From NCBI RefSeq assembly GCF_037975245.1, contig NC_092565.1, positions 14,043,499 to 14,107,498 of the forward strand: 64,000 nucleotides of DNA, in the 5' to 3' direction. Position 1 is the stretch's first letter. Every line of letters begins with the position of its first letter. Shown here piece after piece: positions 41,001-56,000 of the stretch. Origin of the DNA: Apostichopus japonicus. Lineage: Eukaryota; Echinodermata; Holothuroidea; Aspidochirotida; Stichopodidae. Below the pieces are notes generated by a model. That model had not been told where the DNA came from, did not search any database, and saw nothing but the letters and a program-made list of their open reading frames with translations. The position numbers were made by a program, and so were the translations under genes.

Positions 41001-44000
41001 ACTGGACGACATACATTAATCTGGTGACTCGAACTCGGGAGCATAATTATGGTTGAAAGGCACCGGCGTTAACCACTGAGCTAACACTCCCTCCTCTTTG
41101 CTTTTGTTATATTTTTTAACCAAGTTTAGGCTAGCATTACATCATCAAATCAAATTGCTGTGCGTGGTTTTTGACGATACGTCTCCTTTAGGGACCAGAC
41201 AAATTCTACAATGCATTTCCCAATTTGAAGCATTTGATATAGTGGTTCATACAATGACGTTGAATTGTTGCTCAAATGCATCGCCTTTGAATTTTTAATT
41301 GTGTCTGAAATCATGTAAGAATATTTTAATGTTTGTAATCTCGTGGGGAATCCTACATTCGGTGAACTGTCTGTATGGACAAAAGTGAAACTGAAAAGAA
41401 TGATACTTAGATCTATGTTTCCCCTCGTGCATTTTCTGTATAAAGCCTAATCGCATACTTTTGTACACACTCGTGAGAAAGATCTTAACTGTGTTCTCTG
41501 AGGGGAAAGTATCTTGGTTATAAGCAGTAGATTAAATATTTGTTTTTAATCCTGTAAATAGTTTTTTTTAAACTTATCTTGACATTTAATTTCTCATGTA
41601 AATTTTTGTGACTCTCCTTTGCTGCATTTTAAAAACTGTACAACCAGGCCAGGGTTCATGAACAAAAAATTTGGAAATGTTTGGTTTGTGAAGAGATTAG
41701 CCAAGAAAAATCAGAAACAACCCTCCTAGTTTGGTTAAAGATGAAAATATTTAGCTTTTATTTTAATTGTGTTCAGACTGTTAACGACAACCCCTCCCCC
41801 ACTCTCTTCTCCCTGATCATTGGCATTTGTAGTGCAAGGGTTATAAGTGTTAATAAATCTGCATGGAATATCTATAAAGGGGTAGGGATGCAAGGTGGGG
41901 GGGGGGGTACTGAGCGGGAAGGCAGTGCAGGTGCTTTGATTGAAATTTTATGTTTATATTTTGAAAAATAATTTTCATTTTCACAACAGTTCTCCAACCC
42001 ACGTGTCTTGGGCCTTATTCTCCTTGAATGTACCAGCAGTGCGGCTGGATTTAAGGAGTGGGGACAGGAGAAGGTAAGTTCCACTTTTGGAGGTGGCCTA
42101 GGCCTTCATTCATTCTTTTAAGAGGGCTCCTCTGGAAAGCAGTGCTTCTGCACTGAGCAGGACTACCCTCATTAAAGATGACAATAATAAATAAAATTAA
42201 AAAATCCAGTATAAATTTACAGAAAATTTATAAATAGGATAGTAAAATTACTTCTAATAAAGATTACTACAGAAGTCTGGCGTAGGACACCTTTGTGTGA
42301 CTGATGATTGAACATTTTCATAAAATATGTTAATTTATTGCCAGGTGTCTTATTAGTAAGGAGAAAATGCAGGTCAACTCTATGTTGCTAAAATCATGTA
42401 GAAAGTTGCTATATAATATAGCAATTCGACATCTCTTTGTCAGAAACTTCAGAACTATGTGGTTGCTACAGACTCACTGTGAAAATCCCTCTACCCTTTG
42501 TAACTGAACAAGAACCGCATGCTGTTCTTATAATGCCTGTACCAATAATATGGTTACCTTGGTTACATTAACCTCATATCCATTGGGAATTTGTAAACTT
42601 TATGGTTTTGTTTAATTGTTTATTTTAAGATAAGCATGTTAGTTGTGGTATGTTTAACTTTGTATTAAAGGGTTGAGTTAGGAGCAGCTGGTGGGGCGGG
42701 AGATGTGTCTGAAAGAGGAGGGCTTGTTTCACTCGGATTGGGTTGAAAAAGAGGTTGCAAAGATGGGAGTAACGATTACGTTCAGTTGCTTTGACTAATT
42801 GACTTTTATTCGACTCCGATTATAATTCACTTAAACGGTAAATGGGTGCAATAACAAGATTAATATGGGTGCAATAACAAGATTAATATGGGTGCAATAA
42901 CAAGATTAATATGGGTGCAATAACAAGATTAATATGGGTGCAATAACAAGATTAATATGGGTGCAATAACAAGATTAATATGGGTGCAATAACAAGATTA
43001 ATAACGTCCAAAAGAAAAACATTCAAAACAAAACCTAAACTTTTGTTGTTATTGTTGCCTGTATACCAACATGTAGTGAGAACTTGAAACAGTGAATTTT
43101 GTTCATTTAGGACTAAATGATTGTTTCATCTTTTCTTTCAAAGGTGGCATCTTGGAATTTGACTCACAGAGGCATGAATCCAACAGCCGAGAAGTACCTC
43201 CTGTGGCATCACTTGGGCACGGTGAGTAGTCAAAACCAGCAGTCGATACTTGGTTAAATCTCAATGATATCTAGCTCTACCCTCTTCCACTCTCAACCCA
43301 CTTTTTATAATAATAAATAGACTTATATAGCGCCAAATCAGTAGACAAATGTCACTGCTCAAGGCGCTCTACAAAGAAAGCAAATTAATTTACAAAAGAA
43401 CAAGTGAAAAGATGGGTCTTAAGTAAACTTTTGAATGTAGAAAGCTTAGAGCATGTTCAAATGTGATCTGGTAACTTGTTCCATAGATAAGAGCCATAGT
43501 ATTCAAAGCTTCTGTAACCATAGGTCTTCAAGCATGGTTTAGGAACAGTTAAATACAGTTTGTTGGAGGAACGAAGTGTGCGAGTTAGAATATAAGGCAA
43601 GAGAAACTGCGAGGTACACAGGCTGTTCCAGATGATGATCACAAAAGGTGAGAAGAAGTAGTTTATACCTTATTCTGTCCATTTGAAGAAGATCCTGCGA
43701 GGATCGATCTAACTTTAACATACTTACCTACATAGTCTGTTTGCATTAGATAAAGTGGTTTGTTAACAGTTTTATTTCCACTTCTGTCTTTACTTTTCTT
43801 TACATGAGATCTGAAGTGTGTACTTTTCATGTTCGATTAAAAGACATTAATGACATTTGATAACATTGCTATCGTCAGTTTGCTCCGACTAGATGTCGAG
43901 TGCCTGCATTGCAACTTTGATTGCCAGGAACCAACTGACTTATCTTTATTGGATTTGAATTCTGCATTGACTAAAATAGAGTGAGAAAGGTTTGCAAAAG

Positions 44001-47000
44001 TGTCTGGATGTTACCACATATATTTCAAAGGTTGAAAGTGCAATGTGCGTACCATCTCCATATCAGCAATATGAAACAAAATTTGACAGTCCACATTTGT
44101 CAGTGCACGAACAGTTTGTGAACAGTGGGTCCACAGTGATTTTCTCTGCTTATTGACTGATACCTTCAAACTGATTCAAGAAGCTAAGTAAATTAAAGTT
44201 GTATGTTGTATGCTGTCACATGTATATGCTGCACAAGCTTTATGCAATAGCAGATTGTAGGTGATAGGTCATCTTGTGACATCAGCTGTCTGTGCTATAC
44301 ATGCTGTGTTTGATAGCAGAAAGAAGGTGAAAGGTCACCTGATGACAACAGCTGTCTGTGCCATGGTGTGTGCTCTGAATGTAATATTCGATAGTAGAAT
44401 GAAGGTCCCTGTGAGTGAGTTTATAATGAATCTAGGGCCTTTAAATGACTGCCTATGTCCTTGTGTCCTATTCGCAGCATACAACAAATAAACTGGACTA
44501 TGTGAAAACCTACCGGACTAACCTGTACGAGCGGATGAATGCCCACAACTTGGCCCTCTTCATTGACAAGTTTACCAAGTAAGTAAGGGTCTTAAGAAAA
44601 AAATGGAGTATACCCCACCCCCTAATACCTCCTTTTCCTAATTCAATTCATTCCCTTATAGGGTCACTATACTTCCATGTTCTTTAAAATTTAACTTTAT
44701 CTACCCACTTGCTAGTTTCCAATGTATATTTCAAGTTCATTGATACTGCCGGCATAATGAGCTACATAAATAAGTATTATTATTATTATTCAATAATAAA
44801 GTTGGATTTCAAGTGTTGATTTGCCATCCTCATGTTGTGGTATCACTGTTCTGTGGAGTATACCAGCATAATAAATGCCAGTGCCAATCCACAACTTGTT
44901 TTGATGGCGCAGTCATGTGCCGAGGTTTCACTTAATTAATCTCTTTAATGAAGCAGACGGTTCATCGCGTGTGTCATCAACGTGTATTTGCAATTTGTCA
45001 TTCTCGACTGCAGTCAAACATGACTTTGCACCAATAACAAATCATCCAGCTTTCTTGTTTTTGCCAAAAAACCTCATCTGGGACAGCTGTGTGTTAAATC
45101 AAACTCACAGAAAATGTGAAAGAAGCTGGTATAAAATTTTTGACCATGAAAGTGTGCGCTGAAATTACTATATATTTTTCAAGTGCAAGTTGAATTTGAT
45201 TAATTGGTTACGATTGCGAATGCTCGGTAACCTTTGCAATATTGCTGGCATTTGTGTTCGTGCGTGCCTGGGTGTGTGTGTGTGTGACCGCCAGATTGTT
45301 AGCACAACATCTCAACAACCACAAGATGAATCAATATCATACTTGGTAGGTAGATGCTCCATGATTTGTAGATGTGCCCTATTGTTTTTGATTCCCACCA
45401 CATGAAAATTAATCAGTGGGCTGGTGGTAAAACATAAAATTCTTAAAATGTCAATACCTGTATGACCGATTAAGTTCATACTTAGAATGTTTGTGTAAGT
45501 ACATAGTAAAGTACATGTTCTTCGCAACAACATTTACCTCATTAATATTTTGTTAGTGGGTAGAGCGTAATGCGAAATTGTCCAAAACAGCTTGTAAACA
45601 CAATATCTCAACAACCACAAGTAGAATCAATGTGATACTCGGTAGATAGATGCTTCATGATGAGTAGATGTGCTCTACTGTTCTTGGTTCTCATCTCATG
45701 AATACTAATGAGTGGGTGGGGCTTAACGTAAATTTGGTTCACACTGTTGCAGTGATTTTGGTACAACATATTAAGCACCTTTCCATGACATATCCAACTT
45801 TATGTGAATCATATCCATCAGATTGCAATAGAAATAGCTGTTAAACACGAGACAAGAACCAACGTTCCATGGTTTTCTTCCTTGGCATATTAGGTTTGTC
45901 ACACTACATTCATACAATCCATCATATTGGTTTTTGTTGTGTGCATATCATGAATATTAATCAGTGAACATAAAATTCTTAATCTCATATCTCTTAAACT
46001 AGTACGACTAATTAGCGTTATACATGTGCTTGCATTATACAATGTAAGTATATAGATACATGCTTATGAGATCATACACGTTGAACTCATTAATATTTAT
46101 GCATGTATCTGTTCTTATATACTATGTCATTAAACTAGACTTTGTCAGCATGATAACTGATTCCTGTTATCTTTATTTATATCTTGCCCCATTAGTCAAA
46201 TACATAATCCACATAGAGAAAGTCAGAAATGTAACAATTGTATAGCATTATTTGCATGTGATTAACACTGATATAAAAATAACGTATCCAAGTACCAACA
46301 CGTTTGTAGTCGAATACAATTAATTAATTAATCACCGATTAACTTTCATTTCGTGAAAAGTTTTAAAGGTGTGTTTTAGTTTTGATCTGGTGGATTTGGT
46401 AAATATAAGTGACCAAAGTGCCAATAGTTCAATGCTTGAATAGACACATGAGCTGAGATCTCAGTAACACTCAGTGGCGGAGTGTCCATGAAGTCAGAGG
46501 GGGCAGATGCCCCCACCTGACGGACTCAAATGGACTGCTGGCGCCCTTTGCAGCTTTTTACCACTTTTTACTTATTCGCGATTATTGACTTTTTTATTGC
46601 GCTCTCATATACCTATTGACATTTGTCACATTTTGTTGGTGTAATTTTTTGACAAAACAGCGATGACACCTTCGTTTATCTGCAAATTAGCAAGGCCCGA
46701 AAAGGGTCATTTCCGGCAATCTAGAAAGTATCTTTACTCAAAAAATTTCTGTGCGCTCCGCGCCAACCTGTGGTGGCGCTTCGCTTATTGTCGAAAGCGC
46801 CCCTAGAGACCATTCTCGCCCCTCCCTGACCACTACCCCTAGCTCCGCCACTGGTAACTCTTAGCGGGTAGAAAGTGATTAACTGACTTGTAAGAAACTA
46901 ATGATAAAATGATAAAGTGGAGATGAAAACAAATGAATGGCAAGCTTTCTTTCTTGAAGCTGTCTCGTATGTGCCAGTGTTCAGTGAACTGTGAGGCAAG

Positions 47001-50000
47001 TATGTTCAACACCCCTGCTGTTCCTGCTCATGGGAGAGCCGTGTGGCCCAGTCTTCCCGGTAACAGTATGTCCGAGACATCGGACTACTTTTAAATAATA
47101 TAATGAGAGAGGTGAAGGGCTCCCCCTCCCCCTTGCCAGCACCATCAATTATACAGTCCAGCTTCATTGCATTAAATTATACGTACAAAAGACACAAATG
47201 TGCAGAAAGATGGCATGCTTTTCAATTCCTGAAACCAGATACAACCATGCAGTAGTGATGGGTCTTGAAAACCTGGCAATGAAGGATGAGAATGGAGAAT
47301 ACCTCCCTCTACCACTATCCTCTCCCTCTTTCTTGCACCCCCCCTATCATCCATAAACAGCCACTGATGCCAATCTGCATTTTATGAAATTGTAAGACAG
47401 CAATGAAGGTATAGAGAGATGTCTTCCTTTTCAGTTTCTAAACCAGTTCCAACCATGGTATAGTGATGGTGAATACCTCCCTCTACAACAAGCCCCTCCC
47501 CCCTCTTTGCCCCACCTATAAACAGTCATTGTTGCCCAGTTGCATTGCATACAATTGTAAGACAGCGATGATGGGTAGATGATGGGTATAGAGAGATGTC
47601 TTCCTGTCCGATTCCAGAGTCAGATACAACCGTGCTTTAGAGATGGTGAGGTCATTCCCAGGGAGTGCTTTAGAGATGGTTAGGTCATTCCCAGGGGTGT
47701 TATTCTTTCATCTAGTCATTTCCTCCTTTCTTTGACCTCTTAATGGGCAGCTGATAGGCAAATGGAAGCTTCAATTTACGTTCGTTGGGATCTTCAAATA
47801 ATTGGGAACCAGTTTTCGAGAATGTGTCATAGTGCTGATATTCGTAGTTGATTAATCACCAGTAGTCCCGATTACACTTTGGAAGTTGGAACTAACTTGG
47901 GATTACTTGACTACAAGCTAGCACTACACTTAATCTGCATTTGAAAATAGCCTAACCTATCAAAAACAACATTAAAGCAGTTTATCAGCAAATATTGCAA
48001 AAGTATACAGGTTCTCAAAAAGCTACACTAGCTCTGTACTGTGTTACAAATCGGCAAGCACTTGCTCTGGTTAGATACATGTGATTGATTGTCAGTAATA
48101 TGCTTGTACTGCAGTGCAACGTTCAGTCCTAGCACTGTTTAATAATTGTGCATAATCGCAAACATGTTTACAATTACTTCATTACTGGCCTGGGTCACAT
48201 TTATCAGATGTCTGATCGAGCGTGTCAACTGCAGTGTAGTTTAATTTCAATGTGCCTGCTATCTCGCTAGGATAGAGCCTAGAACGTTGACCGTCCTTCT
48301 ACAGAAAACTCTTGCATACTAAACATCACACCGCTACAAGGTGTTACATCTATTCATTGTTGGCATGTTTGCTTTTATTAGAGATAGTAGTTGAAGTAGC
48401 CTTGTAGATTAATTCGAAAGTTTTTTGTATACTATATAGGATTTCAGAAAACGTTGTAGATTGTAAGTTGTTTACAGTTTATGTTCGGTAGATGTTTTAA
48501 CATGATTTAGACACCACACGTTAAGACCCGCAAGAACAAATAAAGACAGTGCACCACGGCGAGAGATTTGTTTTGACTGTATTTCTGCAATGTAAAAATG
48601 ACAATGATGACATCATAACTGTAACCGAGTAATCGCGATAAGAGCTATGCAATTAATTGACTACAAAAGAAAGAAGTTGACTATCAGCACTTATTTGTCA
48701 TGTCGCTCTCGCAGAAACTGTCATGAATACAGTACTCAAGTACTCAGTCAAGAGTAAGTAGAAGAGTAAAAAAATATTAAAAAATTAAAAGTGTTTGCCA
48801 TGGATGGCAACATATGTTTGAATACATTAGTTACTTAAACTACATCCATTAGATAAAGAAACTCTACGACTATAAATAGTTTGAGTTCTACTCAGTAGGT
48901 TTTGTTAAAATGTCATTTTCCACAAAGTTTAAAAAAAAAAGGCACTTTTGTAATTCGCATCAATTATTTATTACATCATATTTCTGTTGAACGACATGTC
49001 CCTTTGGCAATACTATGCCATCCATCATGATAAGTTTTTTCATTGTCAAATGGAACATTTCATAAGCAGATTAGAATTGAGTATAGCAGTACTTGATCCA
49101 TTAGAACATTCTCCTGGCAGAACGTAAAGTTTAAAGGGGTTGGATCATCCAGATTCTTTCAGGTTGTCTGGATAAATGAAACTATCCAGGTAAAATGGAA
49201 GTTTCTTATGCCTTAGTTACGGGTGCCATTTTGTTGTCTGTTGATTATAAGCCGCATACTTCGCTTTGTAAAGAATACTTCACTTTAGCAATATGTCATA
49301 GCGTTTGCATTGGAAATCTTAACAGTGTGCTAGTCATTTTGACAAAACACTTATTTGATAATGGAATTTCAAGTAACCAAATTACATTGATCATGTATTT
49401 GCTGTATTTATACAATGTTGGGTTCGTCTAATCCAAAAAAATTGCCTAGTCATGATTAGGCGAGAAAGAATACCAAGGCCTCGACTGGATAAAGTGGCAT
49501 CTGTTTTGCATCCGTTAAAACTCTTTCGTATCTCTTAATCCTTACCCATAATATGCTCATAATATACGGCAACACTATTACATGTGTTCAGGTCGCCGAA
49601 CCCTGGCATACTATACGGAATGAAATAAATATAGTTTAGTCAATACTAATAGGTGGTCATGCCACTGAACCTGTGCAGATTAAGAATGCCAATGAGCCTT
49701 GGATATGCTCTTTATACTGCGCAACCAAATGATGACGCAGTAGAAGGCATGACCCTTACATACTGAATATAAATGAGGCACTTTCTAATAGGGCGAGTAA
49801 AAACTTTTTACACTCTATCATACAAAGTGAAAGATCATTAGTTTTGACCCCAAAAGTTTAGCGTGCTAGACATAACTCAGTTTTGAAAAGTCATTTCCTG
49901 GAGATTCTAACTCTGGAAATGATTCGCAGATATCGATGTGAGGTTCAACTTTTACATAATTTAAATAATGTCTCACAGAGGCAAAATGATTCGAGGAAGC

Positions 50001-53000
50001 CAGTAAAATGTTTGTGGGAATTCTGGGCATCTGTGACCATTAAACAGTACAACAAATCTAGCAAATTTGAGGCAAGTACTGATGAATATGAAGTATCAGA
50101 TATTATTAAAAAGCAACCCAAACAACCTGCTATAACAAAGCTACATAATTACAAATTTTTATCGTCACCAAGAAAATTTAACAATTTTCAAACATTTACT
50201 CAAACCACAGCAGAAAAAAAACCTGATTTCCAAAATCTGTGAAGTTTTCAAATTAAACTCCTCTCTTGCTTTTGCTAAGGCTCTTTAGGACAATAAAACC
50301 AAGTTCATTGCTCGTAGGGTGCTTTACAACAAACATCTCTCCATAAACTGTAATATGAATATACATAATTTGGAGACTAGATTACAGCTTGCCCATTTTC
50401 TTTATTGTAAACATCTTGCAATACTGCGGTAGACCCTCACTTCTGAAAGAAGTTCTGTCTTACCAACAAACAAAATGCATTAATTTTGAAAGGTCAGGCA
50501 GGTACTTGTTTTTACATGCATGAATGACTGAAGAACCACAAGCCGATGGTTGATGCCAGAGATGATAACGTTGGGAGTTTTGAAGTAGTTTCCTTGTATA
50601 TAGATGGTCATGTGACATCATCAGCTTGTCTCTCTCCCTCTCTTCTTAAAGGTCATTATCTGATCAAATCAGTGAATATTTCCTGTGTTTCATTATTATT
50701 GTAAACAGGTTTTAATAAACAATACTTCAAATCCACATGTAAGAGATGAGTATTAACTGTGCAAATGGCTAAGGAGATCTGTTTATGAAGAAGACATTAC
50801 TGCAATCGTTACTGGCGAGGTTAATGATTGTCTTTTATCATATAATAAAGCTGAGCATATATCTGATAAACCATAATTAACACCTGTGAGAAGTTCTTTC
50901 CTAATGGGAGCAGCAAACAACATGCCTGGTTCATTAATATTTGAAGAAAAAAAAACTAAATAAAATCCTTAACCAGCCAGCTATCTTTCTGTTTTTTTCT
51001 CTTGACAGCCGAAATAACATAACTGTGAATTTAAAGGATATCAAATGTCCCGTGCTACTGGCGACAGGGAAGAAATCACCCCACTTCAAAGACGTTGTAA
51101 GTATCACTTTTTCTATTTTTTATATTTCTGAATCATGAGTTTTCACATAAATACAACGCAACGGTCAGAAAATAGTCATTTGGTAAGTTCAACCTGAAAG
51201 GTATCGTGAAAGAGACCTCTGTGTGCCTTTAACAAAAAATTAAACTTGCTATGAATTTATAGAAAATTGAGTAATATAATAGGGGTAGAACAGACAAGGA
51301 AAAACAGTTAACCCCTGACCTGACACCCCACCGAAATCAATGTTACGAAAAGGAAATATGCAAGGCGTAAAAATTCCTCACAAATTGGCGTAGATTTGCC
51401 TAACATTATCTAGAAATGAAACAATTACCACTAAATTCTTTTCATGTGATGTCGGAGGGGTACAAGAGTATTAATCAGTGAAAGTAGGAAGAGACATTTC
51501 ACCTATTTGTTGTGTAAATGTGACTCCACTATGTGAGTTATTTATTTGACATGCTTCATATGCCAAATCAACTAATTCAACTAGCTCTGTCATTGGTTGA
51601 AATATAGAATTTCCAGATCCATGTTGTTCCTTCTAACATAACATTTTATTAAAGGTTATAACAACTTTAAAAAATGTTAGAAAGTTGAGATTTACCTTCA
51701 AATATTACTGTCAGGATGGGGGTAGGCCAGAAGACATATAATAAGTGATGAAATAGAAAAGTTGTTTTCAAGGTCCTAGATTTGTCGAGTCTATCTTTCT
51801 GACGATAGTTCGTTTTGACCAGCAGTGGTCGATTTTGATGATGTCGCAGAGAAAAGAGCGAGCAAACTGATTGATGCAGGCCCTTTTTTGATCCACAATT
51901 AAGTTAAGTTTCAACCATTGATATAAATAACAGTTATGAAAGTTCACTCGCCTGCAATCTGGTAAACTTTGTCAACTGAAATTTGCACTTTCCTTTTTTC
52001 TAAATTCTGTAGTATGTTCATCATATTGGGTATTAACTCTCCTTTTCTGCTGTTAAGGAAACTCTTCTTCGACGATATACATAAATTGCTTTTGAAAGCT
52101 TGCATTTCTAAATCCTGTAGTATGTCGATCATATTGACTCTGCTTTCCTGCTGTTGATGACACTCTTCATTGACAAAATACATAATTGCTTTTAAAATGT
52201 AAACTAAATTTGAAAGCTTGCATTTTTACATCCTGTAGTATGTCCATCATATTGACTCTAGTTTTCCTGCTGTTGATGACACTCTTCATAGAGGATTAAA
52301 TATTTTAAATATTTTAAGTTAAGGTCATATTTTGTGTAATTTACCGATACAAGCAGAGTTAGTTTAATTGAACTGTGATAAAAGACCAAATCCCAAAATT
52401 GTTATGAACTCCTTAATAATCTGTTGTATTGAAAATGGTCTTAGAGGAATTATTAAACATCACTATCTGTTTGAAGACAGTTGTCTTTGGTGTATGAATC
52501 ATAACAATTATAAGTAATACAATATACTTCAAAGATGTCATAGTACAATCAAACTTGTATTGACCTTACTGATATCGCTTTCTACTAAAAAATTGTAAAG
52601 GAATTATTACCGCCTAACTTGTTCTGGTTTTACAGGAGCAACTTTACGAACATCTCACTTGTACCAAAAACATTCTGGCTCCTGATGGCGTTCACGGTGA
52701 CATCAAAGAAGAGGCGGTGAGATTTCTGGTTTCTTAAAATAAGATAATTAGTTGGATTTTCTTCTTTTTTTCTGGTGCTTTTGACAATCTCATCATCGTT
52801 ATTGTGTGGCAATTGGTTATGGACTCACTGAGCTAGAATAATAGAGTTGACCTTTGTGCATGGTGAATATTAAACTTGATCAAGTCAATTTCTTGAATTT
52901 TGTAGGTATTGCTCTGTAGATACAAGTATCACCGAGCTAAACCAGGTGTTAGCAAACTGCATCTCTACTACAAACAGTTTAGGTGATTGTGGATATTAAG

Positions 53001-56000
53001 TTTAGAGGGCCTCACATTAGAGTCGTTGCACAATCCAGCTATGATTGAAGCAATGGCACCTCACGGTTGTGCTTTGGACGGTCAAGAAGAAATGTGGCGA
53101 TTTTGTAAATTGTTAATATGATCAATCAAACTGTGAGTTTTGGGGAAAAAAGGAAAAAAAATTTATTGAGTTGAGTCTTGGCCGCTTTCACGTAGACTTA
53201 CAAATAGGACCTACATGGTGCCACACCTCTTCTTGAGTACTATCCAAACGTAATAGAACAAAAGAAAATAATAACCTGTCTTGTGGACCACTATTTTGGT
53301 TCACTTTCCCCACAGAATTATAAACTGTGTCCACATACTTGTTCACAACCATCGACAGATTAATTTATAAACATGTGATGTGCCTGGGGAAATTTCTTCG
53401 ATTCACCTCTTACTTTTATCTGTTTTTCTTTTCACAGCAATCAATTTCTTCAATTCACCTCTGAACTTTTGTCTGTTTATTTCTTTTCACAGTCATCAAT
53501 ATGTTAAATATGTTTTATTCCTGATGATACTTTGCAGTATTTCCAATTTCCCTGACTTTTCTTACGATTTACAGCCATCCAAACTCGCAGAGAGCATCAT
53601 TCTTTTCCTTCAAGGCATCCATCTCCGTAAGTAGTTCCTAACCAACAAGTAACTCCCTCCAAGTATCAATATACCGTTTATTAGCTAGACTTGTCAATTA
53701 AGCTACAGGCTTCCTCCTAATCTTTCCTAAAAATTCACTTTCACAATATACTGCTTGAAGTAGAGTATTCTTGAGATCAAACAGGGAACAGTAATAAATT
53801 TGTCGTAAACTTTCCAGTAATGAGCCTGATGGTTATCATCATTTCCGCAGAGCGTTTGTGGATTTGTCAGGATTTCTTGATGAATAATCTGTAATTAAAC
53901 GGAGTGACTAGAATAGTAATTATATCTGAAGATAAGATGGAGGTGAAAATGATGGATTATAGGACTAGATGCAAAATGTGAGTGGTTCATTATGTAAAAG
54001 CAAAAATCCTAATAGCCTAGCTTCTTGTAAGTTTAAAAAGAAAAAAAAAGTGCATTTAACTGAAAGTCGGTGCAAAGATCGTGGTGATATTCTCCTTCAT
54101 AAGCAGAACAATGTATGCTTGATACATCAAAGACGTGTTTTGATTTCCATGTACAAATATTAGTCAGTACTATCTGGACCACCCCTAACCCTTGCCCCAC
54201 ATGCACAGACCTCGGGTCTATGATGCTTCCATAGTCGGGGTGTTTGTAGATGACCTTTATTCCTTTTTGGGTGGGGGGGGGGGTGTGGTGCATAGTTTTC
54301 TATTGAAGATTTATTGTAAAAACAGGAAAAAAAACGCTAAGTTTGCTGTGGCGCTATATATCATGAAGGCTTGTGTTTGGCTTTGCCGGTTCCGTCCAAA
54401 AATTTGGCAGCATCGTATAAACTCATCAATAAAAAAAGGTTCTCATTTTGTTGAACAAAAAAGACAGCTGAGGCGTTTTATTCCACAAACCGCTAAATTA
54501 TTTATGTTTACTTTGCTTCCTCGGTAGTCTTTTTACCCTTTTCAAGTAGTTCAGTTGAATTTGATAGTGCTTGTACCAAATAATAGAGCTTCTTGTTCCC
54601 CCCCCCCCTTACCCTGGACGTTTCTTGTTAATAATGAATGTTTAATTTTTCTCTCTGCTAAAATATATGTCTTTGTCAGCTAACAGGGTATTTTTTTCCC
54701 ATCTTTCTCATTCTTTTTTCCTTTCTATTGCTTCACAAATCCTGTGGTGGGACTTTTGACCTATTGACCATTTGACCTATTCAAATGCATGTTTCTTCTC
54801 GTCGTACCTGTGTTCTCTAACCTGTGTCTTTTTGTTTTGTGCATCTGTTGTTTCCCCTCTGTACTTATTTATAAATGTGTGAGGCTCATTTCTCCTCTCT
54901 GTAAAACCCACCCTTGAAACCTTTACTATTAATTCAAATACTTACCCCCCCAATATTATCCTCCCCCTCCCCCCTTATGAATGCCATTGTTATTAACTAA
55001 CATCCCATTTCTCCCATGGCGCTCCCCAAATCCGTTCCCCTGATATTTCTTGATCGATTTTGTCATTGTTGTATTTCCCTCTACAATTGTTCACACAATT
55101 TTCACAACTATTCACAATGAAAAGTTTCATACGTACCACTTCGAAGGTTGGGACGAATGGCTTCATTAGGAGCAACACCCAAAGTGCTTCGACAAAACAG
55201 CGTGGATTTTTACTAGGAAGAGGAAAATCCTTTCAATGTTTTTTCTCATTTTTTCCCCCGTAAATACAGTATTTCTATATGTTTGAGATGCATAAAGGAA
55301 AGATACTGCATCTTCAATATATGGTAGTTTTTTAGCAAACCAAAATGTTATTTCATTTCTTCAGCCTCGGAGCTGAACTGTATAACGCTGTATTGAATTT
55401 TAAATTCAATCTTCCATTTTTCTTCTATTTTTTTCTCGTTTTTATTATTTTTTATTGTAAGTGTTGAGGTTTCTGTTGAACACAAATTTGGAGTATATTT
55501 GTTATAGCACTGCATTGTCAGTTTTTAATATTTTGAAGCAGTTGTCTATTGTTTGGGGAGAAAACAATGAACATAAATACATGGCTTCCATGAAAATAGA
55601 AACTTAAAAATAAAACAGGAGATAATGGAGGATCTTAGTGGGAGGTATTGATTATATTAGAGAAACCATCCAATATTCTTGTAAAGCAGAAAAAAACAGG
55701 TTAACTGTAACAGAAAAAGTTTCCTTTGTCCAAGGATGGTTTAAACTCCAACATGAAAAGGTTGACGACACAAATTCTATGTCATTATCACTAATAAAAG
55801 ATCAGTTATATACTTCAGCAATGTTTTGCTCGAAGGATTTTTTTGATCGTCACAAGATCGAAAAACAGATCAAGGTTAAATGCTCAATGAGAGTTTGACT
55901 CTACAGGAGCGTACTGTGTTTAAAAAAAATGTATTATGTTTTTAACTGTAATTTTCTATGTCGGCACCTTGGTGGTGTAATTTAGATGAAGAGAGTTCCA

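Noticed and set aside
55638-55898. 86-codon ORF
   Set aside because: AT-rich composition, no domain, no splice context; probably chance.
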